A DNA stretch of 6,718 nt from an uncultured Collinsella sp. GTDB lineage: Bacteria; Actinomycetota; Coriobacteriia; Coriobacteriales; Coriobacteriaceae. Of this stretch, positions 1 through 4,775 are shown piece by piece. A program made the position numbers and the translations under genes. Location: NCBI GenBank assembly GCA_900545995.1, contig URBM01000101.1, forward strand, positions 1-6,718, read 5' to 3'. The notes below the pieces were generated by a model, which made no database searches, was not told where the DNA came from, and saw only the letters and a list, made by a program, of their open reading frames with translations. Within the stretch, counting starts at the first letter, position 1; each line of letters starts with the position of its first letter.

Positions 1-242
1 GGATTAAGTTTTACCTTGAGGAAGAGAGCTACATTGTCGTATTCGAGCCGAGAGAGCACTACTGCCTGCTGATAACCGCGTATTACGTCGACAACGACCA
101 CAGTAGGAAGATGATTGAACGCGAGATGGCGAGAAACCACGCCGAAAAAGCAGGAGGCGCTGTTTGGGCGCCTCCAGAGGACTCCTTCACACACACGGTG
201 GATGAGCTATCCCGATTATCGCCCCATCGCAGCGAAATGTAA
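1..242 (+). CDS. 3' end of a phage-type RelE/colicin-like nuclease domain protein (partial)
   Basis: An open frame enters from the left edge and stops at TAA 240-242, leaving about 80 C-terminal residues; the start is outside the window. The visible part begins IKFYLEEESYIVVFEP and continues through REHYCLLITAYYVDNDHSRK. The pattern of a short hydrophobic strand, then L-[IL]-TAY-x-V, then a basic helix resembles the C-terminus of the phage-associated Barnase/EndoU/colicin/RelE-like nucleases (PBECR group) and similar RelE-fold proteins, which cleave RNA. This is a family-level resemblance recalled from memory, not a domain hit. The tail after about residue 50 of the fragment (AGGAVWAPPEDSF onward) looks unstructured, and its DNA contains a perfect 8-bp inverted repeat at 153-175. 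Codon use is less GC-biased than in the genes to the right, consistent with mobile DNA. The integrase downstream suggests this is element cargo. It could instead be an unrelated small element protein. Confidence 0.45.
   Translation, partial: IKFYLEEESYIVVFEPREHYCLLITAYYVDNDHSRKMIEREMARNHAEKAGGAVWAPPEDSFTHTVDELSRLSPHRSEM
148..175 (-). terminator. Terminator-like hairpin reading on the minus strand
   Basis: Perfect inverted repeat GGAGGCGC (153-160) and GCGCCTCC (168-175) with a 7-nt loop. Read on the minus strand the stem is followed by TGC and then five Ts (146-150 on + is AAAAA), the layout of an intrinsic terminator. On the + strand no T tract follows. It lies inside the coding frame of the partial nuclease-like gene, and no minus-strand gene is recognised upstream of it, so its use is uncertain. 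Confidence 0.4.
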
Positions 243-303
243 ACCGAACACGTTGTGGAGATTGGGGGCCGGCAAGGGCGAGATTCCATGCGTCAACATC
301 TAG

Positions 304-349
304 GGAGGTGATGCCCATGAAAGCGAAAAATCTCGGGACCGCAGGCTGA
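304..349 (+). CDS. Putative 10-residue leader ORF with strong Shine-Dalgarno sequence
   Basis: GGAGGTGAT at 304-312 is an almost ideal match to the 16S rRNA anti-Shine-Dalgarno sequence. The GGAGG core lies 8 nt before ATG 317, which opens MKAKNLGTAG and stops at TGA 347-349. The stop falls exactly in the loop of the hairpin at 331-365, so a translating ribosome would melt its left arm. This site is far stronger than the one in front of the integrase start at 465. The peptide has no recognisable function. It may be a regulatory leader peptide for the integrase mRNA, or the remnant of a lost gene such as an excisionase. Confidence 0.35.
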
Positions 350-365
350 TGCCGCGGCCCCGAGA
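326..365 (-). terminator. Strong intrinsic terminator on the minus strand, ahead of the integrase
   Basis: Outer arms TCTCGGG (331-337) and CCCGAGA (359-365), middle arms CCGC (339-342) and GCGG (354-357), inner arms GGC (344-346) and GCC (351-353), with loop TGAT. On + strand RNA there is an A-C mismatch at 338/358; on minus-strand RNA the same pair becomes a G-U wobble, and the stem is directly followed by five Us (complement of 326-330) then CGC. The geometry therefore favours termination of a leftward transcript. No minus-strand protein gene is visible to the right, so the transcript would be non-coding or antisense. Confidence 0.5.
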
Positions 366-464
366 CTAAGGATACGACCCCTGCACTTTGGAACGTGAGA
401 CGGGGCCGGAGTCAGAACCGGGCGAAACGGAGAATAAGCCCGCGATCTGAACGGATCTGATTAT

Positions 465-1592
465 ATGACAAAGAAGCAGCGCCGCCGCGTCTGGGGCTCC
501 GTGACCGAGATGAGGCGCGGCAAGAAGTACGTCCTGCGCTGGATGCAGAACACGCCGCAGGGCCGCAGGCGCAAGACCAAGACCGTGTACGGCACCTACC
601 GCGAGGCGTGCGCGGAGCTGGACCGCATCCACGTCGAGCACGCCGACGACGCGCCCGTGCCCACCATAGCCAAGGCCTACGAGACGTGGCTCGTCCCCAA
701 GATGGCCGCACAGGTCGAGGCGGGGACGCTCGCCCCCAACACCCGCGACCTCGTGCTGCGCTCGTGGAGGAACTACGTCGGGCCCCGCTGGGGCGCAATG
801 CCCGTCGACCAGCTGCGCGCCGTCGAGCTGCAGGACTGGCTGCTGACACTTCCCGCCGCCACCGCCGATACCGCCCTGCTCACCCTGCGCAAGGCCTACG
901 CCTGCGTCTCGACCTTCATCCGCCTGCCGCTCGACCCGTTCGCCGCCAGCGTCAGGTACACCATGCCCACCCGCAAGACCCGCGAGCGCTCAAAGCGCGT
1001 CTACACCCTCGACGAGGCCCTGGGCGTCTTCGACGCACTGCGCGGCAACCCCCTGGAGCCCGCGTTCATCCTCGCGTGCTTCGGCTCCTGCCGCTCTGGC
1101 GAGTCGCTTGGCGTGCGCACCGAGGAGGTGCTGCGCTGGGAGCGTAGCGGCACCGTACTCGCCTCGGCCGACATCTGCCGCCAGATGCAGCAGTCCGGCA
1201 CCGAGCCGGTTGGCGCTCTCAAGACCGCCAAGTCCGCCCGCACCGTCGTGATCCTACCGCAGGCCGCTGACCGCCTCGTCGAGATAGCGGCCTCGCGCGC
1301 CGCCGAGGGCCGCGAGTGGATGTGCGACCGGGGCGACGGGCTACCCATGAACCGGAGCATTTGCAACAACCGCTGGCGGAAACTCTGCGACGCCCGCGGC
1401 ATCGAGCACATTCCGTGGTCGAACCTCCGCAACTCGTGGCGTACGATAGCGGAGGTCGAGCTTCGCCTGCCGTGGGACCTCATCGAGATGCTGATGGGCC
1501 ACGCCCTCCCCGGCGTATCGGGACGGCACTATATCCGCCCCACCGCCGAGCAGGTCGTCCGCGCCGCCTTCGACGCGCTTGGGATAAGTTAG
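465..1592 (+). CDS. Tyrosine recombinase / site-specific integrase
   Basis: The 375-residue protein would catalyse integration and excision of the mobile element by DNA strand exchange through a phosphotyrosine intermediate. Residues 1-60 are basic and fit an arm-type DNA-binding domain (VWGSVTEMRRGKKYVLRW). Residues 64-165 fit the SAM-like core-binding domain, and about 175-375 the catalytic domain. Visible catalytic positions are R210 in GSCRSGE, K253 in LKTAKSART, R322 in SNLRNSW, H346 in LMGH and the nucleophile Y356 in HYIRP. The usual histidine of HxxR is replaced by S319, a known point of variation. Length is normal. The start at 465 has only a weak ribosome binding site; an in-frame TAA at 435 and no upstream ATG/GTG/TTG leave little choice apart from internal starts. 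No excisionase is adjacent. Long frames at 608-1147 (+) and 1001-1483 (-) are GC-driven shadows. Confidence 0.93.
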   Translation: MTKKQRRRVWGSVTEMRRGKKYVLRWMQNTPQGRRRKTKTVYGTYREACAELDRIHVEHADDAPVPTIAKAYETWLVPKMAAQVEAGTLAPNTRDLVLRSWRNYVGPRWGAMPVDQLRAVELQDWLLTLPAATADTALLTLRKAYACVSTFIRLPLDPFAASVRYTMPTRKTRERSKRVYTLDEALGVFDALRGNPLEPAFILACFGSCRSGESLGVRTEEVLRWERSGTVLASADICRQMQQSGTEPVGALKTAKSARTVVILPQAADRLVEIAASRAAEGREWMCDRGDGLPMNRSICNNRWRKLCDARGIEHIPWSNLRNSWRTIAEVELRLPWDLIEMLMGHALPGVSGRHYIRPTAEQVVRAAFDALGIS

Positions 1593-1663
1593 GATATTCC
1601 CCCGCAAAGCCGCAGGTAGATGGCGCGCCGTTAGTTGTGGCAGTATTAAGATTCACAGCCCAA

Positions 1664-1700
1664 AACCACCGCAAAGGGGACAGGCACCTTTGCGGTGGTT
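1664..1700. repeat. Perfect 14-bp hairpin with REP-like core, possible terminator
   Basis: AACCACCGCAAAGG (1664-1677) and CCTTTGCGGTGGTT (1687-1700) pair perfectly around a 9-nt loop. On the minus strand the stem is followed by extra Ts (TTTTGGG including the arm end); on the + strand only TTCCC follows, so it is a modest terminator in either direction. It is the only strong hairpin downstream of the integrase. The stretch GGGGACAGGCACC (1676-1688) resembles a core I recall from widespread REP-like repeats linked to IS200-type REP-associated transposases; this resemblance is from memory. Confidence 0.55.
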
Positions 1701-1710
1701 CCCACAAGCA

Positions 1711-1928
1711 TCTCGATCCGTAACAGTTAGAGTCCATTTTTCGGCCCACCTGTTACAGATTGAGACATTCAAATTCCGCTGAGAAGATAATCTCGGTCTG
1801 TAACAGTAACTCGGCGAAATCGACCCTAGATGTTACAGATCGAGACAAACGACCGATATCGACCTAAATAATCTCAATCTGTAACATCTAGCCCGTTTTC
1901 GGCCTTACAACTGTTACAGATCGAGACA
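1711..1928. repeat. Array of six alternating inverted motif copies with 40-bp period
   Basis: Consensus TGTTACAGATYGAGACA. Forward copies start at 1751, 1831 and 1912; reverse copies (TCTCRRTCYGTAACA) start at 1711, 1791 and 1872. Start-to-start distances are 40, 40, 40, 41 and 40 bp, with orientation strictly reverse-forward-reverse-forward-reverse-forward. Differences from consensus are one base at most in the 15-bp core, mainly at the AT/CG positions in the middle. Spacers are 25-26 nt. Any neighbouring pair forms an inverted repeat, so the region could fold as three hairpins in two alternative registers. Plausible roles are integrase arm sites, operator sites, or an interspersed repeat family; the sequence alone does not decide. 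Confidence 0.85.
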
Positions 1929-1930
1929 AA

Positions 1931-1973
1931 GCAACGAAACAAGCCGCCGCAAGGGGAACTTCTGTGGTGGCTT
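1931..1973 (-). terminator. Possible terminator of the GDSL hydrolase gene
   Basis: Arms AAGCCGCCGCA (1941-1951) and TGTGGTGGCTT (1963-1973) enclose an 11-nt loop, ten bases past the hydrolase stop. Read on the minus strand, the stem is followed by GTTTCGTTGCTTTG, a broken T-rich tail. In minus-strand RNA the stem has two A-C mismatches, whereas in + strand RNA these are G-U wobbles, so terminator function is only moderately supported. The left arm and loop start (CCGCAA-GGGGA) are shared with the hairpin at 1664-1700. Confidence 0.4.
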
Positions 1974-1982
1974 GGGGCCGTG

Positions 1983-2642
1983 CTACTCACCGAGCATCTC
2001 TTGGAGCTTGGCCGCCACGGCATGTCCCAAGCTCTCGTGGCTTTCGGGCATCATATGCAGATAGTCGATATCGCCCGGCTCGGCAAAGTCGGCGGCATTC
2101 AAAAAGTCGCAGCCAAACTGCTCAGCCACATGTGCGTAGTACTCGCCAAAATGCTCCGAGGCCTCGACGGAACGCTCGTCAAAATCGGTCATATATACAT
2201 CGGCGATTTGCGGCTTGATCTTGATAGGCGCCATCAGCAGAATGCGCGGACAAGGCGCAGCGTCGGTCCACGGAAACGCGCGGACGGCGCGAATCAGCGC
2301 CATGGCGCCACGGGCGATATCGGAAGCTGTCACGTTAAAGACCGTCTTACAGTCGTTGGTGCCCAGCATGATCACAATGGCGTCCAGCGGCTTATGGGCC
2401 TCGAGCAGCATCGGAAGTGCGCGGATGCCGTTAAGATTGGTGTCCAGATGGCACATGTCGTCGCGTACCGTCGTGCGGCCGTTGAGGCCTTCTTCAATTA
2501 CATGCCAGCCCTCGCCTAAGTCACGTTGGGCCACGCCGCACCAGCGCACATCCTGCGCATAGCGCACCGCGGTGCCGTCGCGCATGCCCGCCGGATCGTA
2601 ACCATAGGTGTTGCTGTCGCCAAAGCATAGAACGTTTTTCAT
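1983..2642 (-). CDS. SGNH/GDSL-family hydrolase (lipase/arylesterase type)
   Basis: A 219-residue probable serine esterase with an intact SGNH signature. Block I is FGDSN with nucleophile S10; block II is the EGLNGRTT segment (oxyanion glycine near 52-55); block III is GTND with N96; block V is D193-Y-L-H196, the catalytic Asp-His pair. The N-terminus MKNVLCFGDSNTYGYDP has no signal peptide, so the protein is expected in the cytoplasm. Overall it resembles the oligomeric arylesterase/acyltransferase branch of the family; the substrate cannot be told. The start is supported by AGGGG about 7 nt upstream. The gene lies directly behind the terminator of the macrodomain gene, with only 18 bp between that terminator's tail and the ATG, so expression may depend on read-through. 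It is the first chromosomal-looking gene beside the integrated element. Confidence 0.9.
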   Translation of the reverse strand: MKNVLCFGDSNTYGYDPAGMRDGTAVRYAQDVRWCGVAQRDLGEGWHVIEEGLNGRTTVRDDMCHLDTNLNGIRALPMLLEAHKPLDAIVIMLGTNDCKTVFNVTASDIARGAMALIRAVRAFPWTDAAPCPRILLMAPIKIKPQIADVYMTDFDERSVEASEHFGEYYAHVAEQFGCDFLNAADFAEPGDIDYLHMMPESHESLGHAVAAKLQEMLGE

Positions 2643-2660
2643 CGTAAGCCCCTCGCTCAG

Positions 2661-2695
2661 TAAAAAGCCGACGGAAGCAGCCTCTCCCGCCGGCT
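2661..2695 (-). terminator. Intrinsic terminator after the macrodomain gene
   Basis: On the minus strand AGCCGGCGGGAG pairs with CTTCCGTCGGCT (positions 2684-2695 and 2666-2677; 12 bp including two G-U wobbles, 6-nt loop), immediately followed by TTTTT and A. It lies 25 bp past the macrodomain stop and ends 18 bp before the hydrolase ATG. Confidence 0.85.
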
Positions 2696-2720
2696 CGACC
2701 TATCTGTCAGCACGTACCAA

Positions 2721-3854
2721 TTACAGGTACTTGCGCCAATCGTCCTCGTCCTCATCATCCTCGGTAGCAGCCTGGGTCTGCTCGGCGGCGCGAGCTGCCG
2801 CAGCGCGAGCGGCAACCTGGGCATAGGACTCCTCGTTGCGCTCGGGGAAGTTTGCCAGCACGTGCTCGAACTTGGCAAAATCCTCATCCCAGCGCGTAGA
2901 AGGCACGGCAAAGAAGACTTGCTTGACCTTAAAGTCGCCCGACACGAGCTCCTTGCGGAAGAGCTCGGCCACGGCCTCGGCGTCAAAGCCGTTGTTGTCG
3001 CAGCCCCAAGCGCCCAGCACGAGCTTCTCGCGACCCAGCTCGTCGCAGATGGCAAGCACAAAGCGAATGCGGTCGCGCAGGGCATCCAGCAGAGCATCGT
3101 CGCTCACGCGATACTCCTGGCGGGCGCGCTTAACGTTGGGCGCGGCGGCCACGATCACGTCGGCGTATGCATGCACGTGGTTGCGGTCGAAGCGCACCGC
3201 AGGCACCACTAGGGCGCGGTTACGATAGAGCTCGCAGTTGATGTTGCGGCGACGGTTCTCGCCGTACCATTTGCGCTGCTTATCGAGAACGTTGTACAGA
3301 TACGAATCGGCGCACAGCGTGGCCTCCTGGCCCAGATAACCCTGAATATAGCCACCGCCCGGGTTGGTGAACGAGGCAAAGGCGAGCACGGCCATGTCGC
3401 AGAATTGCGCGTAACCTCGGCCGTTATCCAGAATGGCCTGCGTGGCAGAGGCGTCGAGCACGGTGACCTCGGGCAGGACCGGAGCGGGCTCCTCGGCGGC
3501 AGGCGCGGACTCGGTCTCCGTGGCCTCCCCTGCGGGTACAGGCTCGGCCGTAACCTCGGTCTCGGCGGACGCAACCTCAGCGGTCTCGGCCTCGGCGGCC
3601 TCAGACTCCTCGGCAACCTGTTCCTCGACAGCGTCGGCCGCTTGGACCTTGGCCTTCATCGCCGCGACAAAGCCGGCAGGCATACCGTCAAACTCGCGAA
3701 CACCGGCAAGCGAACGCTCGATATCCTTGGCGCACGCTTCGGACACAGTTGCCACGTGACGCTCGGCGGCCTTGGCACGGGCCTCGCGCTTGGGATTGGG
3801 CTGACCCGCTCGGTTGGACCTGCGGTTACGGTTCCTGTTGTCGACGTCTGCCAT
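2721..3854 (-). CDS. TIGR02452 family protein, microbial PARG-like macrodomain
   Basis: A 377-residue protein in the family related to bacterial poly(ADP-ribose) glycohydrolases, which remove ADP-ribose from proteins or nucleic acids. Order of parts: a basic low-complexity start (1-30), a helical segment (30-70), an Ala/Glu/Val-rich acidic stretch (about 73-128), the macrodomain (about 130-320), and an Ala-rich then acidic tail (DDEDEDD, 366-372). Family landmarks are VLAFASFTNPGGGYI (156-170), AAAPN (236-240), LVLGAWGCDNNGF (278-290) and VFFAVPS (313-319). The PARG signature GGG-x(6-8)-QEE reads GGG(166-168)-x7-QEA(176-178), so the second glutamate, catalytic in characterised PARGs, is alanine here; a different activity or binding only is possible. 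AAAGGTGG sits about 7 nt before the start. No ADP-ribosyltransferase or toxin partner is adjacent. Confidence 0.85.
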   Translation of the reverse strand: MADVDNRNRNRRSNRAGQPNPKREARAKAAERHVATVSEACAKDIERSLAGVREFDGMPAGFVAAMKAKVQAADAVEEQVAEESEAAEAETAEVASAETEVTAEPVPAGEATETESAPAAEEPAPVLPEVTVLDASATQAILDNGRGYAQFCDMAVLAFASFTNPGGGYIQGYLGQEATLCADSYLYNVLDKQRKWYGENRRRNINCELYRNRALVVPAVRFDRNHVHAYADVIVAAAPNVKRARQEYRVSDDALLDALRDRIRFVLAICDELGREKLVLGAWGCDNNGFDAEAVAELFRKELVSGDFKVKQVFFAVPSTRWDEDFAKFEHVLANFPERNEESYAQVAARAAAARAAEQTQAATEDDEDEDDWRKYL

Positions 3855-3920
3855 ACGTGGCCACCTTTCCTGTCGCTGCCGCTATCGGCTTTTTCCCATC
3901 CATGATACCCCGCCGCGCAC

Positions 3921-3947
3921 AAAAAAGACGGCCCCGAAGGACCGCCT
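3921..3947 (-). terminator. Intrinsic terminator after the BI-1 gene
   Basis: On the minus strand AGGCGGTCC pairs with GGGCCGTCT around a TTCG tetraloop (9 bp with two wobbles) and is followed by six Ts. It begins about 48 bp past the BI-1 stop and lies 67 bp before the macrodomain gene start, separating the two transcription units. Confidence 0.9.
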
Positions 3948-3995
3948 TTCGCATCGTTTTACCGTGTCCGGCAGGAAGCGTCGCAATGCCGCGCT

Positions 3996-4691
3996 TTAAT
4001 CGCGACGGCCGAGGATGTTCAAAATGCGCAAAAACACGTTGATAATATCCACGAACAGGTTAGAGGCCATAAGCACGGCATTGGGCAGTGTGGGCGGCAC
4101 CGTCGTGGCAACATAGGTGTCATAGCCAATAAACCCGGCGAACACCACGATCACGATCAGGTCGGTGATGGTCTGCGAGACGCCCATGAACATCAGCACA
4201 ATCTCAACCAGAATAGTTGCGAGCAGAATGCCAAAACCGATGCCATATACGCGCTGGAAAAACTTGGGGAACGTCACGCCCAAGGCGCCAAAGACAAAGG
4301 TGATGGCGGCCGTGGCGATAAAGGCAGTGTTGATGGTGGGCAGGTCGTAGTTGGCAAGGCCAAACGACGCGGTCAGGCCAAAGGTACTCGCAAAGATTAC
4401 GTAGCCCACAAGGGACAGGCCCACGGACTGCTTGCTGGCGGCGGCCGACATCATGACCATGCCGACGATGGTCAAAATAAACGAGCCAAAGACCAGCGGC
4501 AGGGCGGCGCCGCTCATCATCATGCGCGCAAACGACATGGTGCTCGTAAAGTAGGCGCCGGCGCCCATGGCGCAAAAGCCCAAGAAGATCAGGGCAGACA
4601 TGGCGAGATTGTACGCGCGCGGCGACATCTCCTTGGCGCGGCTTGCGCCGCTCTCGACGGGGCCGTTCTGATAGCCCTGGATATCGTTCAT
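3996..4691 (-). CDS. Bax inhibitor-1 (UPF0005/YccA-like) family membrane protein
   Basis: A 231-residue integral membrane protein with about seven hydrophobic segments (roughly 29-49, 64-83, 90-110, 118-138, 147-168, 175-195 and 205-225). The C-terminal half carries the family landmarks FAGFIGYDTYVA (184-195) and LFVDIINVFLRILNILG (212-228). The conserved aspartates D191 and D215 are 24 residues apart, the same spacing as the pH-sensing aspartate pair described in the Bacillus homologue YetJ, a calcium-leak channel. Function here could be pH-dependent ion leak or membrane quality control; the family role in actinobacteria is poorly defined. The N-terminal 28 residues are polar and cytoplasmic. 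AAAGGA lies 8 nt before the start. A clear terminator follows. The nearest upstream gene ends 84 bp away with no clear terminator between, so co-transcription with it is possible. Confidence 0.92.
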   Translation of the reverse strand: MNDIQGYQNGPVESGASRAKEMSPRAYNLAMSALIFLGFCAMGAGAYFTSTMSFARMMMSGAALPLVFGSFILTIVGMVMMSAAASKQSVGLSLVGYVIFASTFGLTASFGLANYDLPTINTAFIATAAITFVFGALGVTFPKFFQRVYGIGFGILLATILVEIVLMFMGVSQTITDLIVIVVFAGFIGYDTYVATTVPPTLPNAVLMASNLFVDIINVFLRILNILGRRD

Positions 4692-4735
4692 AGGTTCGTC
4701 CTTTCATAAAGTGCCGTGAAAGACGGCGCAGCAGG

Positions 4736-4757
4736 TGACAAGATTCCTGTCATTGTA
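4736..4757 (-). promoter_or_regulatory. Possible BI-1 promoter -10 overlapped by an operator-like dyad
   Basis: On the minus strand TACAAT (complement of 4752-4757) is one base from the consensus -10 box and lies 60 bp before the BI-1 ATG; no convincing -35 box is seen at 16-18 bp. The dyad TGACA (4736-4740) / TGTCA (4748-4752), extendable to a 7-3-7 arrangement with one mismatch, touches the -10 box and covers the expected start point, where a repressor could act. Confidence 0.35.
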
Positions 4758-4775
4758 CCCGAATGCCGTACGTCC

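Larger units (their letters stand above)
243..464. other. Integrase leader region without an ordinary gene
   Basis: Holds the short leader ORF, the hairpin at 331-365, and a pair of direct repeats GATCTGA at 444-450 and 454-460, exactly 10 bp apart and just before the integrase ATG. No convincing excisionase gene is present. On the minus strand a perfect TATAAT (complement of 460-465) lies next to the integrase start, but the sequence 16-18 bp upstream of it is GC-rich with no recognisable -35 box. Confidence 0.5.
1593..1982. other. Non-coding repeat-rich region; probable right end of the mobile element
   Basis: About 390 bp between the integrase stop and the hydrolase stop with no credible gene. 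It contains the palindrome GGCGCGCC (1622-1629), a perfect 14-bp hairpin (1664-1700), six alternating motif copies (1711-1928), and a second hairpin (1941-1973). Because the integrase lies immediately left and a conserved-looking chromosomal gene immediately right, the element/chromosome junction is expected here or close by. The core site cannot be fixed, since the other end of the element is outside the window. Confidence 0.55.

Noticed and set aside
115..303. 62-codon + strand ORF that might be an excisionase
   Set aside because: Overlaps the partial nuclease-like frame, has no helix-turn-helix pattern and no ribosome binding site.
608..1147. Long + strand ORF of 179 codons inside the integrase
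   Set aside because: Arg/Ala/Pro-rich product typical of an alternate frame in GC-rich DNA; the integrase frame has intact motifs.
1001..1483. Minus-strand ORF of 160 codons opposite the integrase
   Set aside because: Low-complexity Ser/Arg-rich product without motifs; antisense shadow of the integrase.
1711..1928. CRISPR array
   Set aside because: Motif copies are only 15-17 bp and alternate in orientation; spacers are 25 nt and some are related to each other; no cas genes are present.
1593..1982. tRNA gene fragment as integration target
   Set aside because: No T-loop (GTTCGAnTC-like) sequence with matching acceptor stem could be found downstream of the integrase.
2721..3854. DarTG-like toxin/antitoxin system based on the macrodomain
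   Set aside because: No ADP-ribosyltransferase toxin is adjacent, and the macrodomain is of the TIGR02452/PARG type, flanked by housekeeping genes and terminators.
3405..3905. + strand ORF of 166 codons opposite the macrodomain gene
   Set aside because: Gly/Leu/Arg repeats mirror the Ala/Glu-rich insertion on the other strand; no ribosome site or family signature.
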